A DNA stretch of 33,034 nt from Vampirovibrionales bacterium (lineage in GTDB: Bacteria; Cyanobacteriota; Vampirovibrionia; Vampirovibrionales; JAGQHJ01): contig JANWIO010000012.1 in assembly GCA_025449835.1 (NCBI GenBank), forward strand, positions 1-33,034, written 5' to 3'. The position numbers and the translations under genes are program-made. The notes beneath the pieces were generated by a model that was not told the origin of the DNA, did no database searches, and worked only from the letters and a program-made list of their open reading frames with translations. This document shows positions 1 to 8,389 of this stretch, piece after piece. Position 1 is the first letter of the stretch; the number at the start of each line of letters is the position of its first letter.

Positions 1-600
1 CTTGGGTATCCGCAATCACAGCATTTTTACCATCACCTGCATCCACTGTTGTGGTTGAATCTGCGGTTTTTGCGGCAACGGTATCATCACCGCTACCGGT
101 TTTCACATCCACCTTGCTGCTATCTTTCGCATCTACTGCAACCGTGTTATTGCCCGCACCCGCATTTATGGTTGCGGTGCTTGCATCAGCTTTGACACTG
201 ACTTTATCCTGACCAGCATCAGTTTTAACATCAGCTGTGCTCTTATCTGTTGCAGCCACTTTAACTGTATTGTCACCAGCGCCTGCATCCACTTTCACTT
301 GACTATCTGAAGCATTGGCCACAACCGTATCGTTATCTTTACCGGCTTGAACATCCACTGTACTCTTATCCGTTGCATTCACTGCAACTTTATTATCACC
401 AGCACCTACATCTATCTTAGTGGTTGCGTTATCAGCATTGGCCACAACGGTATCATTACCACTGCCGGTTTTAATAGCAGTTTCACCACCTTGGGTATCA
501 GCAATCACAGCATTTTTGCCATCACCTAAATCCACTGTTGTGGTGGAATCTGACGTTTTTGCAACAACGGTATCGTCGCCACTGCCAGTTTTTACTGCAG
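1..600. repeat. Diverged coding tandem repeats, about 61-bp unit, about 123-bp dimer, about 489-bp higher-order copy
   Basis: The repeat protein's DNA also repeats. Positions 1-105 match 490-594 closely, an offset of 489 bp or eight protein repeats. Positions about 234-355 match about 357-478 at a 123-bp offset. The unit is about 61 bp and alternates 20- and 21-residue motifs. This is consistent with expansion by recombination between repeats. The array continues beyond the left edge. Confidence 0.75.
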
Positions 601-1396
601 TTTCATTATGATTTCCACCAACAACAACGTTATTTTCACCGTCTTTAGCATTTACCACAGTGGTATTGTGGTCACCTTGAACAACGACCGTATCATTTTG
701 ATTGGCACCAACGGCAACCACATTGTTGTCATTTCCACCAACTTTGATAATAGCACTACCATCGGCTTCTTGTTGGGTCACAACATTATTATCATTACCA
801 CCGACTTGAATCTGATTTTGCCCAACACCGGTTTGAACGACATCCAAGTTGGTATTACCCCCTAAGGTAATGTTGGCATCACCTTGACCGGTTTTAACCA
901 TGTTGGTATTGTTATTGCCATCATCCACAACGGTAGCATTGCCCTGCTGAGAGACGATTGTATTGTTATCTGTGCTCCCTGTAATGTGGAAATAGTCATT
1001 TCCAGAGCTGTTTTTTGCCGTATTCGTGTTTTGTGTGCCCGTTAAATCAAAAGCATCATTGCCACTGCTACCTTGGGCGGTGTTGGTATTCTGCTGCCCA
1101 CCCATAAAAAAGAGGTCACTATTGGGACCACCAAAGGCCAAATTATTGTTTTGACTGCCCGCTTGAATAAAGAAATTCCGGAGCAACCCTCCAAAGGCGA
1201 TATTTTCATTGTTTGAACCAAATTGACCAAAAATATTGTTTTGATTTGGATTCCCAAAAACCAAATTAATGTTGCTTGAGCCTGCTTCTCCAAAAAGATT
1301 GTTATAAAGGCTTCCAACAACATAGTTAAAACTGTTTAATCCACCTAAAACTCTGGCATTGGGCAACGAATTAAAAAGATTCAATAATGATGACAT
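1..1396 (-). CDS. Tandem-repeat (RTX/beta-solenoid-like) protein, 5' part only
   Basis: The frame is open from an ATG at 1396 to the left edge (465 codons, no stop), so the C-terminus lies outside the window. AGGAGG stands 14 nt upstream of the ATG. After about 38 residues the whole protein has a 20-21 residue period. Residues about 39-265 are Asn-rich repeats of the form GxxNxNxV. Residues about 265-465 change to repeats such as GSGDDTVVAKTSDSTTTVDL and GAGDNKVAVNATDKSTVDVQ, which carry the RTX-like core GxGxDxVxx. No N-terminal signal peptide is visible. Known for RTX families: Ca2+-binding beta-roll, export by type I secretion through a C-terminal signal. That this protein behaves so is inference. 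Curlin-like amyloid repeats are an alternative, because the period and Asn spacing are also similar. Function unknown; probably an extracellular or surface protein. Confidence 0.85.
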   Translation of the reverse strand, partial: MSSLLNLFNSLPNARVLGGLNSFNYVVGSLYNNLFGEAGSSNINLVFGNPNQNNIFGQFGSNNENIAFGGLLRNFFIQAGSQNNNLAFGGPNSDLFFMGGQQNTNTAQGSSGNDAFDLTGTQNTNTAKNSSGNDYFHITGSTDNNTIVSQQGNATVVDDGNNNTNMVKTGQGDANITLGGNTNLDVVQTGVGQNQIQVGGNDNNVVTQQEADGSAIIKVGGNDNNVVAVGANQNDTVVVQGDHNTTVVNAKDGENNVVVGGNHNETAVKTGSGDDTVVAKTSDSTTTVDLGDGKNAVIADTQGGETAIKTGSGNDTVVANADNATTKIDVGAGDNKVAVNATDKSTVDVQAGKDNDTVVANASDSQVKVDAGAGDNTVKVAATDKSTADVKTDAGQDKVSVKADASTATINAGAGNNTVAVDAKDSSKVDVKTGSGDDTVAAKTADSTTTVDAGDGKNAVIADTQ

Positions 1397-1547
1397 GTTT
1401 CTCTCTCTGGCCTCCTAGGGTTTTTTGAATCGCATAACGACTCAGCTTCTCTCTTACTCTTGTAAATGTATAAAAACAATAATTAATATTTTATAAACAG
1501 TTTGTTGCAAAATGTAAACCTGAAATTTTCCATCGAGGTGAATTCCC

Positions 1548-1664
1548 ATGTGTTACCAATTGATTTGCCACAATAAACCCCTCAAAATAGGTTTTAATAA
1601 AGGATTAGAAATCGCTTATGTTGGCTTTAAGGCAATGCCCTTACTTTATTCCCGCTCCTGGTAA
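1548..1664 (+). CDS. Possible 38-residue small protein (doubtful)
   Basis: ATG at 1548 is preceded by GAGGTG at a spacing of 6-7 nt and runs 38 codons to TAA at 1662. The product begins MCYQLICHNKPLKIG. It has no recognisable motif and nothing but the SD supports it. It may be chance. Confidence 0.2.
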   Translation: MCYQLICHNKPLKIGFNKGLEIAYVGFKAMPLLYSRSW

Positions 1665-1761
1665 CTCCCTTCAAAACAGCTTGAAGTCAGCAGTCGGACT
1701 CCACTATACTGGATTGAGTCATTATTTGAGCAGGGGTCAAGATTCCATACTCAAGATAAAC

Positions 1762-1790
1762 TTGATGGGGCTGCGACACATCTTTATTAT
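1762..1790 (+). promoter_or_regulatory. Candidate sigma70-type promoter for the histidine kinase gene
   Basis: TTGATG (1762-1767), a 17-nt spacer, then TATTAT (1785-1790). The predicted start site would fall about 1797, inside the AGGAGG at 1794-1799. The transcript would then have almost no leader, or the true promoter lies further upstream. Confidence 0.35.
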
Positions 1791-1804
1791 ATAAGGAGGA
1801 TTTA

Positions 1805-3301
1805 TTGAAACGCAAGGAATTACGCATTCTTGCCATTGAAGATTCGGATTCCGATCTTCTTTTACTGATGCGAGAATTCCAAAAGTGCAGTTATTTAACC
1901 CATTATCAACAAATCAAAACCCTGGAAGCCTTTCAGTCTGCTTTAAAGCAAGAAACTTGGGATCTGATTATTGCAGATGATAACGTTTCCCAGCTTAGTA
2001 GCGAAACCGTCCTCTCTCTTTTAAAAAAAAACAACGCAGATATTCCGGTAATTGTTATCACCGGCCAGCCAAACCAAGTGAAGACGATGGACTTCATCAA
2101 GGCGGGTGTTCGAGATTTCTTTGTAAAAGGCTCTTGGCAAGAGTTGGTCTCCATGGTGAATCGAGAATTTGAATGTATTCGGCTTCGAAAAGAGCTTAAA
2201 CTAACAAAAAGTGCCTTACAAATGGAAGAAGTAGAGGCCCAAAAAGCACAATACTATCTTAAAGCCGCAGAAACCATTATTATGGCCCTCGATACTACCT
2301 TAAATATCACGTTAATAAACCCAAAAGGGTATGAAGTATTAGAGAATCGCTCAGAAAATCTGATTCTCCGGAAAAACTGGATTGAAACTTTTATTCCTGA
2401 GAAGGAAAAGAATGAAATTCATGCCATTTTCCAGCAACTACTTGAAGGTAAGACAACATGTATTGATTATTTTGAAACGCCTATCATGACCTTACATGGA
2501 AAAGAAAAGCTCATTGCTTGGAAAAACACAGAAATATTGACTACAGGCGCTGGCGAAAAAATAATTTTAATGTCGGGGAAAGATATTACCGACGAACGAA
2601 CCGTGCTTCAACGGAAAGAAAGTTTTGTTGCCACATTAACGCATGATCTGAATACCCCCATCCGGGCCGAGGTCCAAGTTTTGGAGCTTCTTTTAGCGGG
2701 CCATTTTGGCCCCATTACCAAAGAGCAAAAAGATGTATTAAACGAAATTTTAACGTCCAATCGCTTTATGCAGCGGATGGTGGATAGCCTCTTGGCAATT
2801 TATAAATATGAAGACCGCCAGGCAGAACTGAATAAAGAACCGACCGATCTCAATGATCTTATTTCATCCATCTTAACCACGAAAATCCATCCTCTCTTGG
2901 ATGAAAAGCATCAAAAAATTGACCGCCATTTTCATCCCAATCTGCCTAAAATCTTACTGGATCCGGACGAAATTAAACGAGTCCTCTCTACCTTTTTGAA
3001 TAATGCCCTTTTCTTTTCCCCAGAGAACTCTATCATATCCATTACAACGGATATTCGCCACCATGAAGCCTATGTTGCCGTAGAAGATAAAGGGCAGGGG
3101 ATCGAATCAGAAATGGTTAAAACCTTATTTAGTCGTTATAGCAGCTTGGCCAAAAAATTTCGCCAAGTTGGAACGGGACTCAGCCTTTACCTTGCGCGTC
3201 AAATTGTTGAAGCCCATGGAGGACATATTGGCGTCACCAGCGAAATTGGAAAAGGCAGCCGATTCTATTTTACGCTACCACTAACAACAGAAAAAGAATA
3301 A
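1805..3301 (+). CDS. Receiver-PAS-histidine kinase
   Basis: Cytoplasmic two-component sensor kinase with an N-terminal receiver domain, 498 residues. TTG start with AGGAGG 5 nt upstream. Receiver: acidic pair E12/D13, phosphoacceptor D58 (in LIIADDN), T86 and K108. A PAS-like segment covers about 150-265. HisKA H-box is [12 protein letters not shown] with H280. The ATPase domain has N-box N399/N400, the DKGQGI G1 box near 428-433 and the GTGLSL G2 box near 456-461. All catalytic residues appear intact, so it should autophosphorylate. There are no transmembrane segments, so the signal is probably cytoplasmic or comes through the receiver. No output regulator is adjacent, so it is an orphan kinase. 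The domain order REC-PAS-HK is the reverse of the common hybrid kinase. Target unknown. Confidence 0.9.
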   Translation: MKRKELRILAIEDSDSDLLLLMREFQKCSYLTHYQQIKTLEAFQSALKQETWDLIIADDNVSQLSSETVLSLLKKNNADIPVIVITGQPNQVKTMDFIKAGVRDFFVKGSWQELVSMVNREFECIRLRKELKLTKSALQMEEVEAQKAQYYLKAAETIIMALDTTLNITLINPKGYEVLENRSENLILRKNWIETFIPEKEKNEIHAIFQQLLEGKTTCIDYFETPIMTLHGKEKLIAWKNTEILTTGAGEKIILMSGKDITDERTVLQRKESFVATLTHDLNTPIRAEVQVLELLLAGHFGPITKEQKDVLNEILTSNRFMQRMVDSLLAIYKYEDRQAELNKEPTDLNDLISSILTTKIHPLLDEKHQKIDRHFHPNLPKILLDPDEIKRVLSTFLNNALFFSPENSIISITTDIRHHEAYVAVEDKGQGIESEMVKTLFSRYSSLAKKFRQVGTGLSLYLARQIVEAHGGHIGVTSEIGKGSRFYFTLPLTTEKE

Positions 3302-3323
3302 ACCTCTTGAATAAGGCCACAGA

Positions 3324-3779
3324 TTAAACTGTTAACCCTTTAGCCATATGGACATGAAGAATATTTTCTTCCATAAAAGCGATAGGGTCTGTAACATCAT
3401 ACCCCAGTTTTTCATAAAACGTTTGGCATTGAACCTGACCATGCAAAATGAGTCGATTAAAACCCATCTGTCTTGCATCTTGCTCAATCTGCTCCATTAA
3501 AATTTTTCCAATCCCCCGCCCTCGTTCTGATTTTAAAACAGCCACCCGACCAACCTGTCCAACACCGTCTCCTAAATCAGTGAGCCGGGCTGTCGCAACC
3601 ATATCACCTCGATCATTCCGAACAACCCAATGATGTGCAACAGCATCCAAATCATCGGCTTCTGCTTCTGGAGAAACCTGTTGTTCTTCAACAAATACTT
3701 TAAATCGAATCTGTAAGGCTTGGGCTTTTTCTTCAGCCGTTATAGCCTGCTGAATATGATAGGTAGGGCACGATGTCAT
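3324..3779 (-). CDS. GNAT-family N-acetyltransferase (ElaA/YjcF-like)
   Basis: 151 residues, a normal length for a single GNAT domain. The acetyl-CoA pyrophosphate-binding loop is VAVLKSERGRGIGKILMEQ (about residues 79-97), with the R/QxxGxG/A pattern as ERGRGIG. The N-terminal RFKVFVEEQQV and the C-terminal FYEKLGYDV and HVHM match the ElaA/YjcF subgroup. ATG start with AAGGG 9 nt upstream. It lies tail to tail with the kinase gene, with only about 22 bases between them. Acceptor substrate unknown. Confidence 0.85.
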   Translation of the reverse strand: MTSCPTYHIQQAITAEEKAQALQIRFKVFVEEQQVSPEAEADDLDAVAHHWVVRNDRGDMVATARLTDLGDGVGQVGRVAVLKSERGRGIGKILMEQIEQDARQMGFNRLILHGQVQCQTFYEKLGYDVTDPIAFMEENILHVHMAKGLTV

Positions 3780-3874
3780 CCAAAATTACCCTTAAAATCG
3801 AACAATGATTTCATTATCTTCAAAAGCAGCCATGCTTAAAACCAGTTTTTTGAAAAATAAGCTATGAAAATCGC

Positions 3875-4372
3875 TTATGATAAAAATTTCATCACCAGGG
3901 GGGCAACATGCGGGATGAAAATACAAACACCACAGGCTAGGGCACTCACAGCCGTAATAAACACCGCCCCAGCAGCCATATCTTTAATGGCCTTTGCCCG
4001 GATATCGTACCGACCATCTGTGAGTAAATCAACAAACAGTTCCAATGCGGTATTAATAAGCTCTGCAAAAAGCACAACACCCATCACGCCCCATAACAAG
4101 GCCCATTCAAAAATAGAGATCTGAAGGGAAATAGCCAAGAACACTGCAACCGTTGCCATGCAAAGATGAATCCGAAAGTTACGTTGGGTTTTGGTTGCAT
4201 AAATTAAGCCTTCCCAGGCAAAAGAAAGGCTTGAAAGAAAATTTTCGGCTTTAAATCCTTTTCGTAAATCTGCAATTTCAGAAACAAGTTTTCCACCACG
4301 GCTTACCGCAGTGGTTTCGTTCACTTCCGACTCGAGGAGGGAGGAGGGGAGCATTTTTTTAAGTAATGGCAT
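3875..4372 (-). CDS. dgkA: Diacylglycerol/undecaprenol kinase (DgkA family)
   Basis: Small integral-membrane lipid kinase, 165 residues. The conserved core runs from FAWEGLIYATKTQRNFRIH through ELINTALELFVDLL to KDMAAGAVF, the DgkA signature, with three membrane segments. An N-terminal cytoplasmic extension of about 40 residues is not typical. In Gram-positive bacteria and relatives the family phosphorylates undecaprenol to recycle the cell-wall lipid carrier; in proteobacteria it phosphorylates diacylglycerol. The sequence alone does not settle which. The start overlaps the end of ybeY by 14 bases, so the two are probably translationally coupled. The ybeY-dgkA order is a widespread conserved pair. 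Confidence 0.9.
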   Translation of the reverse strand: MPLLKKMLPSSLLESEVNETTAVSRGGKLVSEIADLRKGFKAENFLSSLSFAWEGLIYATKTQRNFRIHLCMATVAVFLAISLQISIFEWALLWGVMGVVLFAELINTALELFVDLLTDGRYDIRAKAIKDMAAGAVFITAVSALACGVCIFIPHVAPLVMKFLS

Positions 4373-4964
4373 GGAGAACCGACCGTTGAATCTCTACGAC
4401 CTTATTATAGTCGGACATTGTATCATGGTGAACCCCCAAAAGGTGCAAACAACCATGAACCAGTCTTTCTAAAATAAATAACGTCAAAAGATCTAAAAAA
4501 TTGAGGGATTGATCCAAATTAGATTCAATTTGTTTACAAATAACATCCGCTGCCCAGGCAACGGAGATATAAATTTCACCCAAATTAAGCTCGGGTAGAT
4601 TCTGAAACCCTGCATCCACCATGGCTTCATCCAAAAGGGTAAATGTTAAGACATCAGTGGCCTCATTTTTTTCACGAAATGTTGTATTAAACTGCTGAAT
4701 TTCTGAATTGGTGGTTAAAACCACACTAAAACAGATGGGCCGTTGTTGTTCCTGATGAAGCCGAATCCACGGATTGTCAGAAATTTGTTCCACCAGATGG
4801 CGCCACATCGGGGGGACTTGTTTTTGTAATCGCTTATAAAGATATGGCCCTTCTTGGGGATATTGTTCAAGGATGGCCTCTGTTAAAGACAGATCACAAG
4901 TAAGCTGAGCTGGCATATCGGTGATTACTGTATTTGAAAAAGTTTCAGAAATCTTTAGCAACAT
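4359..4964 (-). CDS. ybeY: Endoribonuclease YbeY
   Basis: Zinc-dependent endoribonuclease needed for 16S rRNA 3'-end maturation and ribosome quality control. The signature is LVHGCLHLLGVHHD, with the HGxxHLxGxxH zinc site near the C-terminus (about residues 168-181). The conserved RxKNxxTDVLTF region appears as FREKNEATDVLTFTLLDE, followed by LGEIYISV. At 201 residues it is about 40 longer than usual, through an N-terminal extension. An internal ATG at 4916 would give a 185-residue protein. The ATG at 4964 overlaps the stop of the upstream pgpH by 10 bases. It sits in a pgpH-ybeY-dgkA operon. Confidence 0.92.
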   Translation of the reverse strand: MLLKISETFSNTVITDMPAQLTCDLSLTEAILEQYPQEGPYLYKRLQKQVPPMWRHLVEQISDNPWIRLHQEQQRPICFSVVLTTNSEIQQFNTTFREKNEATDVLTFTLLDEAMVDAGFQNLPELNLGEIYISVAWAADVICKQIESNLDQSLNFLDLLTLFILERLVHGCLHLLGVHHDTMSDYNKVVEIQRSVLHAIT

Positions 4965-7324
4965 CCCGGCTCAGGGCCTTCTTCCTGTTTTTGCAACTCT
5001 GCAAGAGAATCCAACTCAATTAAGGGGTCTTCTGTGGATTTTGAAATGCGATGACTGGCACTACCCGCAGCAATGGGAGATTGATTCAGCTGAACTTCAG
5101 ATAAACTACGAGCAGCCTGCTTTGCACTTTCCACCACAGGTTTTTTTCCAAGCTCCTCTAATACATTTTGCTGGTATTCAATCCGGTTATGCTGAATGCC
5201 TCGTAAAATCCGAATAAAAGTATCTCGAATAATCTGCATATCCTGAAACGTAATGGGGCACTCGCTAAATTGACCGTCATCAATTCGCTGCTTAAAAATC
5301 TTATCCACCCGCTCCTCAACTTGGTTTACCGTGGGGTTTTTTAACGCCCGTACAGAAGACTCGCAGGCATCGGCTAACATCACGACGGCGGTTTCCCGAG
5401 ACTGAGGTTTCGGGCCAGGGTAACGAAACTGTGCCTTATTCACATTTTCTTCCCCTTCTAACAGAACCGCCTTGTTATAGAAGTAACCCGCAATGAGCGT
5501 ACCATGGTGCTCCGGCATAAAACGCATTAACACTTTTGGGAGCCCCATCTGTTTTCCCATTTCAATACCATCTCTGGGATGCGCTGTAATAACCATCTTA
5601 CTCAGCCGAGGTGTTAGCTTATCATGAGGGTTTTCAACACCAAAATAAGCCTGATTTTCAACAAAAAAGAGGGGACGTTTTACTTTTCCAATATCATGGT
5701 AAAGGGCACCGACCCGGGTTAACACAGGATTTGCCCCAATGGCTTCAGCCGCAGCTTCAGAGAGGGTTGCCACCATAAGGCTATGATGGAATGTACCAGG
5801 AGCCTCCATCTGCATTCGTCGTAAAATCGGGCGATCATGGTTGCCGAATTCTAAAAGAGTGTATGTTGTCACCAATTTAAACAGGCTTTCTGCATAAGGT
5901 AGGACTCCTAAGGTAAAAATCCCGGTGACTAACCCTGAAACAAAGCCCAACATCATTTGAAACAGCAAGCCCGTCTGATCCATTTCTGCCACGGGCTCAT
6001 AAATAAAGCTTAAAACCAAAATGGTAATCCCTTGAGAAATCCCTACACTCAGCCCCGCCAAGAGGAGATCGTTTCGATCTTTGGGAATCAACTTTCGGGA
6101 GAGCACAAAAATCCCAATGAGGCTTGAAATGAGGAGAACTGACAACGACTCCAGGGGGATTTTTAAGACCAATCCACATAAAAGCAAAATCATAATGGTG
6201 GTTAAAATGGCAATCCGGGGATGCGTAAAAATACACACGATTAAAGACAAGATGGCAAAGGGATAAAACTCGGCATAACCAGGTTTAAAGTCCACTAAAA
6301 GCGCCATACTTGCTACTGAAAGGACCATGGACGTCGCCAACAATCCTGCATAGGTGGGCTTAAAGAAATTACTATGTTCAAAACGGTACAAATACCCCCA
6401 CACCACAGAAAGAAGCCCTATGGAAAGAATACAAACAGCAAAGACAGATAGCCATTTATTCTTATTCAGAATGCTCCCTTGGGCTTCTAAGGCGGCCCGT
6501 TGGAGATCATTAATTTTTTCGCCCTGTCTTACAATTAAATCACCCTTGTTATACACATCTTCAACAGGCTTTACGCTAGAAGCAGCAAAATCTTTTGCTT
6601 GTTCCGTAGATGCTTCATCAATGGTTAAAGTGGGCCTTAATTTTGCAGAAACCAGAAAAACAACGGCATCATTCTCTGCAGGTGTTAACCCTGAATAGGG
6701 AGGAATGGCCTGACGAACGGTGGACTCTTTTCTCATCATAAAGTCTTCCGATGTGACACCACGCTGTATCAGTGCTTCAGCCGTTTTGAGTGAAACATCA
6801 TAAATCCGTTTCCAGTGAGCAGATTTTAAAAGGGTTTGCGTCACCTGGGGTGTCAGTGGCTCATTTTGGCCAACCAATTGTTGAAGTCCTAAGACTTTGC
6901 CATCTGGAGAAAGTGCTCGATTCTGGCGGAGATATTGGATGTTCTCTAAAAAGTCAACCAAGCGGTCCATAATAATTTTGTCCGCCATGGGGCGCTTTTT
7001 ATAAATCGGCGAGACTTGCTCCCGGGCTTCATACCGCAAGTGCTTGGTTTCTACTTTATCTTGAACATGCAATGTCTTTTCAGTGTAAACATTGCGTAAG
7101 CTAATATCAGACTTGCTAACAGCACTGGCTGCGAGGTAACGGCCTGAAAGAATCCCCGTAACCATCAGCATCGACACAATGGCAATGAAAATCGAGAGCC
7201 CTATTTCTGTTGAGAAATAGGTTTTGATTTTCTTTTTGAGTTTACGAGGCCATTGGAAGGCCACTTTTTTCTTGCTTTCGGAATTGAGCGGGATATGAGG
7301 TGATTCTGTTCCGTTTTTCATCAT
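4955..7324 (-). CDS. pgpH: Membrane c-di-AMP phosphodiesterase, 7TM-HD family (PgpH/YqfF type)
   Basis: About 789 residues. Order: a short basic cytoplasmic N-terminus, one membrane segment (about 41-58), an extracytoplasmic 7TMR-HDED region of about 220 residues, seven membrane segments (about 290-470), then a cytoplasmic HD domain. HD residues visible: HHSLMV (H513/H514), YHDIGK (H543-D544), TAHPRDG, EHHG (about 606) and LADACE (D652). The family hydrolyses c-di-AMP to pApA. The start is uncertain: a GTG at 7384 extends the frame by 20 residues, but TATAAT (7350-7355, minus strand) lies inside that extension, so I prefer ATG 7324 (GTG 7327 and ATG 7321 are adjacent). No strong SD for any. 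First gene of the pgpH-ybeY-dgkA operon. Confidence 0.92.
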   Translation of the reverse strand: MMKNGTESPHIPLNSESKKKVAFQWPRKLKKKIKTYFSTEIGLSIFIAIVSMLMVTGILSGRYLAASAVSKSDISLRNVYTEKTLHVQDKVETKHLRYEAREQVSPIYKKRPMADKIIMDRLVDFLENIQYLRQNRALSPDGKVLGLQQLVGQNEPLTPQVTQTLLKSAHWKRIYDVSLKTAEALIQRGVTSEDFMMRKESTVRQAIPPYSGLTPAENDAVVFLVSAKLRPTLTIDEASTEQAKDFAASSVKPVEDVYNKGDLIVRQGEKINDLQRAALEAQGSILNKNKWLSVFAVCILSIGLLSVVWGYLYRFEHSNFFKPTYAGLLATSMVLSVASMALLVDFKPGYAEFYPFAILSLIVCIFTHPRIAILTTIMILLLCGLVLKIPLESLSVLLISSLIGIFVLSRKLIPKDRNDLLLAGLSVGISQGITILVLSFIYEPVAEMDQTGLLFQMMLGFVSGLVTGIFTLGVLPYAESLFKLVTTYTLLEFGNHDRPILRRMQMEAPGTFHHSLMVATLSEAAAEAIGANPVLTRVGALYHDIGKVKRPLFFVENQAYFGVENPHDKLTPRLSKMVITAHPRDGIEMGKQMGLPKVLMRFMPEHHGTLIAGYFYNKAVLLEGEENVNKAQFRYPGPKPQSRETAVVMLADACESSVRALKNPTVNQVEERVDKIFKQRIDDGQFSECPITFQDMQIIRDTFIRILRGIQHNRIEYQQNVLEELGKKPVVESAKQAARSLSEVQLNQSPIAAGSASHRISKSTEDPLIELDSLAELQKQEEGPEPGCC

Positions 7325-7349
7325 CACGCAATCATCTGTTGGTTCTTGT

Positions 7350-7355
7350 ATTATA
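7350..7355 (-). promoter_or_regulatory. Candidate -10 element for pgpH operon
   Basis: A perfect TATAAT on the minus strand, in the context GGTTATAATAC. I see no matching -35 at 16-18 nt, so the promoter is tentative. Its position argues that translation of pgpH starts at 7327-7319 rather than at 7384. Confidence 0.35.
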
Positions 7356-7472
7356 ACCGTTAATCCTATCAAACATCCCTCCACTGTCCAATGGAAGTGT
7401 GAGAAGAGCCTTTAAACAGTGCTTTTTAAGCTTCAAATCACAAAGACCTTCACAATTAGCTTTTAAAATAGC

Positions 7473-7934
7473 TTAATCCTTAAAAATGTCCGTGTAGAGA
7501 GAGCGAACTCGTAACGCCTGGATTGACTGAAGACTTACAACTGTTAAGTTTGTCGCAAAAATATGGCCATCCCGGTTAATCAGAAAGTGAACTACATCCC
7601 CTGGCACATCCGAGATAGCATCATCGACCTCATTGATAGACAACCCCTGCATGGCTTGAGAATTGACCGAAATAATAATGTCACCAGGATGAAGCCCAAC
7701 CTTTTGTGCCGGTGTTCCAGGATAAACCTCCATAATTATGGGAGAAAGATCAGGTGTAATTTGAAGATTCAGCCCAACAATTCCCTTGGAGGATTGAGCA
7801 GGCCGGGCAGATTCTTTGCCTTGCTCAGAGGCATAGCCATGAAGCATCAAAGCCTGTGCAGAAGGCATCATTATTAAGCACAATAGCAACCCGAAAAGAG
7901 TTAGTATTTGCGTTGGTTTCTTTCTATGGCACAT
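7473..7934 (-). CDS. Exported PDZ-domain protein
   Basis: 153 residues. The N-terminus CHRKKPTQILTLFGLLLCLI is a basic n-region plus hydrophobic core, ending in PSAQA with likely signal-peptidase cleavage after SAQA. The mature part is essentially one PDZ domain: GIVGLNLQI, then PGTPAQKVGLHPGDIIISVN (the GDxIxxVN PDZ core) and INEVDDAISDVPGDVV. This resembles the PDZ of CtpA/DegP proteases, but no protease domain is present. It may be a periplasmic adaptor or anchoring protein. GTG 7937 directly precedes ATG 7934; GGGAGAGAAGAAGG lies upstream. Divergent from the acylphosphatase gene. Confidence 0.8.
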   Translation of the reverse strand: MCHRKKPTQILTLFGLLLCLIMMPSAQALMLHGYASEQGKESARPAQSSKGIVGLNLQITPDLSPIIMEVYPGTPAQKVGLHPGDIIISVNSQAMQGLSINEVDDAISDVPGDVVHFLINRDGHIFATNLTVVSLQSIQALRVRSLYTDIFKD

Positions 7935-8009
7935 CACCTTCTTCTCTCCCTATTGATGGGGTTGCTGACAGTGTAATCCGATTTTGGTGGATTTCAAGCA
8001 GGAGACAAA

Positions 8010-8038
8010 TTGGTTTTTTTTCAGTATTTTTCTATAAT
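8010..8038 (+). promoter_or_regulatory. Sigma70-type promoter for acylphosphatase operon
   Basis: TTGGTT (8010-8015), a 17-nt spacer and a perfect TATAAT (8033-8038). The predicted transcript starts about 8045, leaving a leader of about 36 nt before the TTG start at 8081. Confidence 0.65.
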
Positions 8039-8080
8039 GCAGTAATATGCATCAATCGTTTGGCTGAGGCTTAAAGCAAG

Positions 8081-8389
8081 TTGGAAGATCAGATCCTGCA
8101 AACGACAAAACGAGGCCGAAAACATTTCTTCATCCATGGGCAAGTTCAAGGGGTGGGTTACCGATACTCCCTACAAAAACAGGCATTATCCCTCGGTTTA
8201 AAGGGATGGTGCCGTAATCTTCAAAACGGTTGCGTGGAAGCAGAAGTGTATGGCCCCATAGATGCCATTGAAACATTAACCCAATGGTGCTACCAAGGCC
8301 CTCCTGCTGCACAGGTTTCTCATATTGAGATTGAAAACCTTCCCCTCTCCGAAGAATCTTCTTATCTTTCTTTTCAAATCATCCGATGA
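8081..8389 (+). CDS. acyP: Acylphosphatase
   Basis: 102 residues, slightly longer than the usual 90-100. Hydrolyses carboxyl-phosphate bonds of acyl phosphates. The signature GQVQGVGYRYS (residues 20-30) holds the catalytic arginine R28, and GWCRNLQNG holds the catalytic asparagine N46. The TTG start at 8081 is the only start upstream of the signature; GAGG lies 11-12 nt upstream, so the SD is distant. The stop overlaps the start of the next gene (ATGA), which indicates translational coupling with an exported protein of unknown role. Confidence 0.92.
   Translation: MEDQILQTTKRGRKHFFIHGQVQGVGYRYSLQKQALSLGLKGWCRNLQNGCVEAEVYGPIDAIETLTQWCYQGPPAAQVSHIEIENLPLSEESSYLSFQIIR

Larger units (their letters stand above)
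1397..1804. other. Intergenic region between divergent genes
   Basis: About 400 bases without a convincing gene. The left third is AT-rich (about 1460-1515) and probably holds the promoter of the leftward repeat-protein gene, with TATACA visible on the minus strand, but I cannot assign a confident -35. A 38-codon ORF at 1548-1664 is listed separately as doubtful. The right end holds the candidate promoter and SD of the kinase gene. Confidence 0.5.

Noticed and set aside
1-865. Regular repeats suggesting a CRISPR array, and plus-strand ORFs at 347-865
   Set aside because: The period is continuous, with no unique spacers, and the minus strand is one open reading frame of 20-residue repeats; the plus-strand ORFs are shadows of it.
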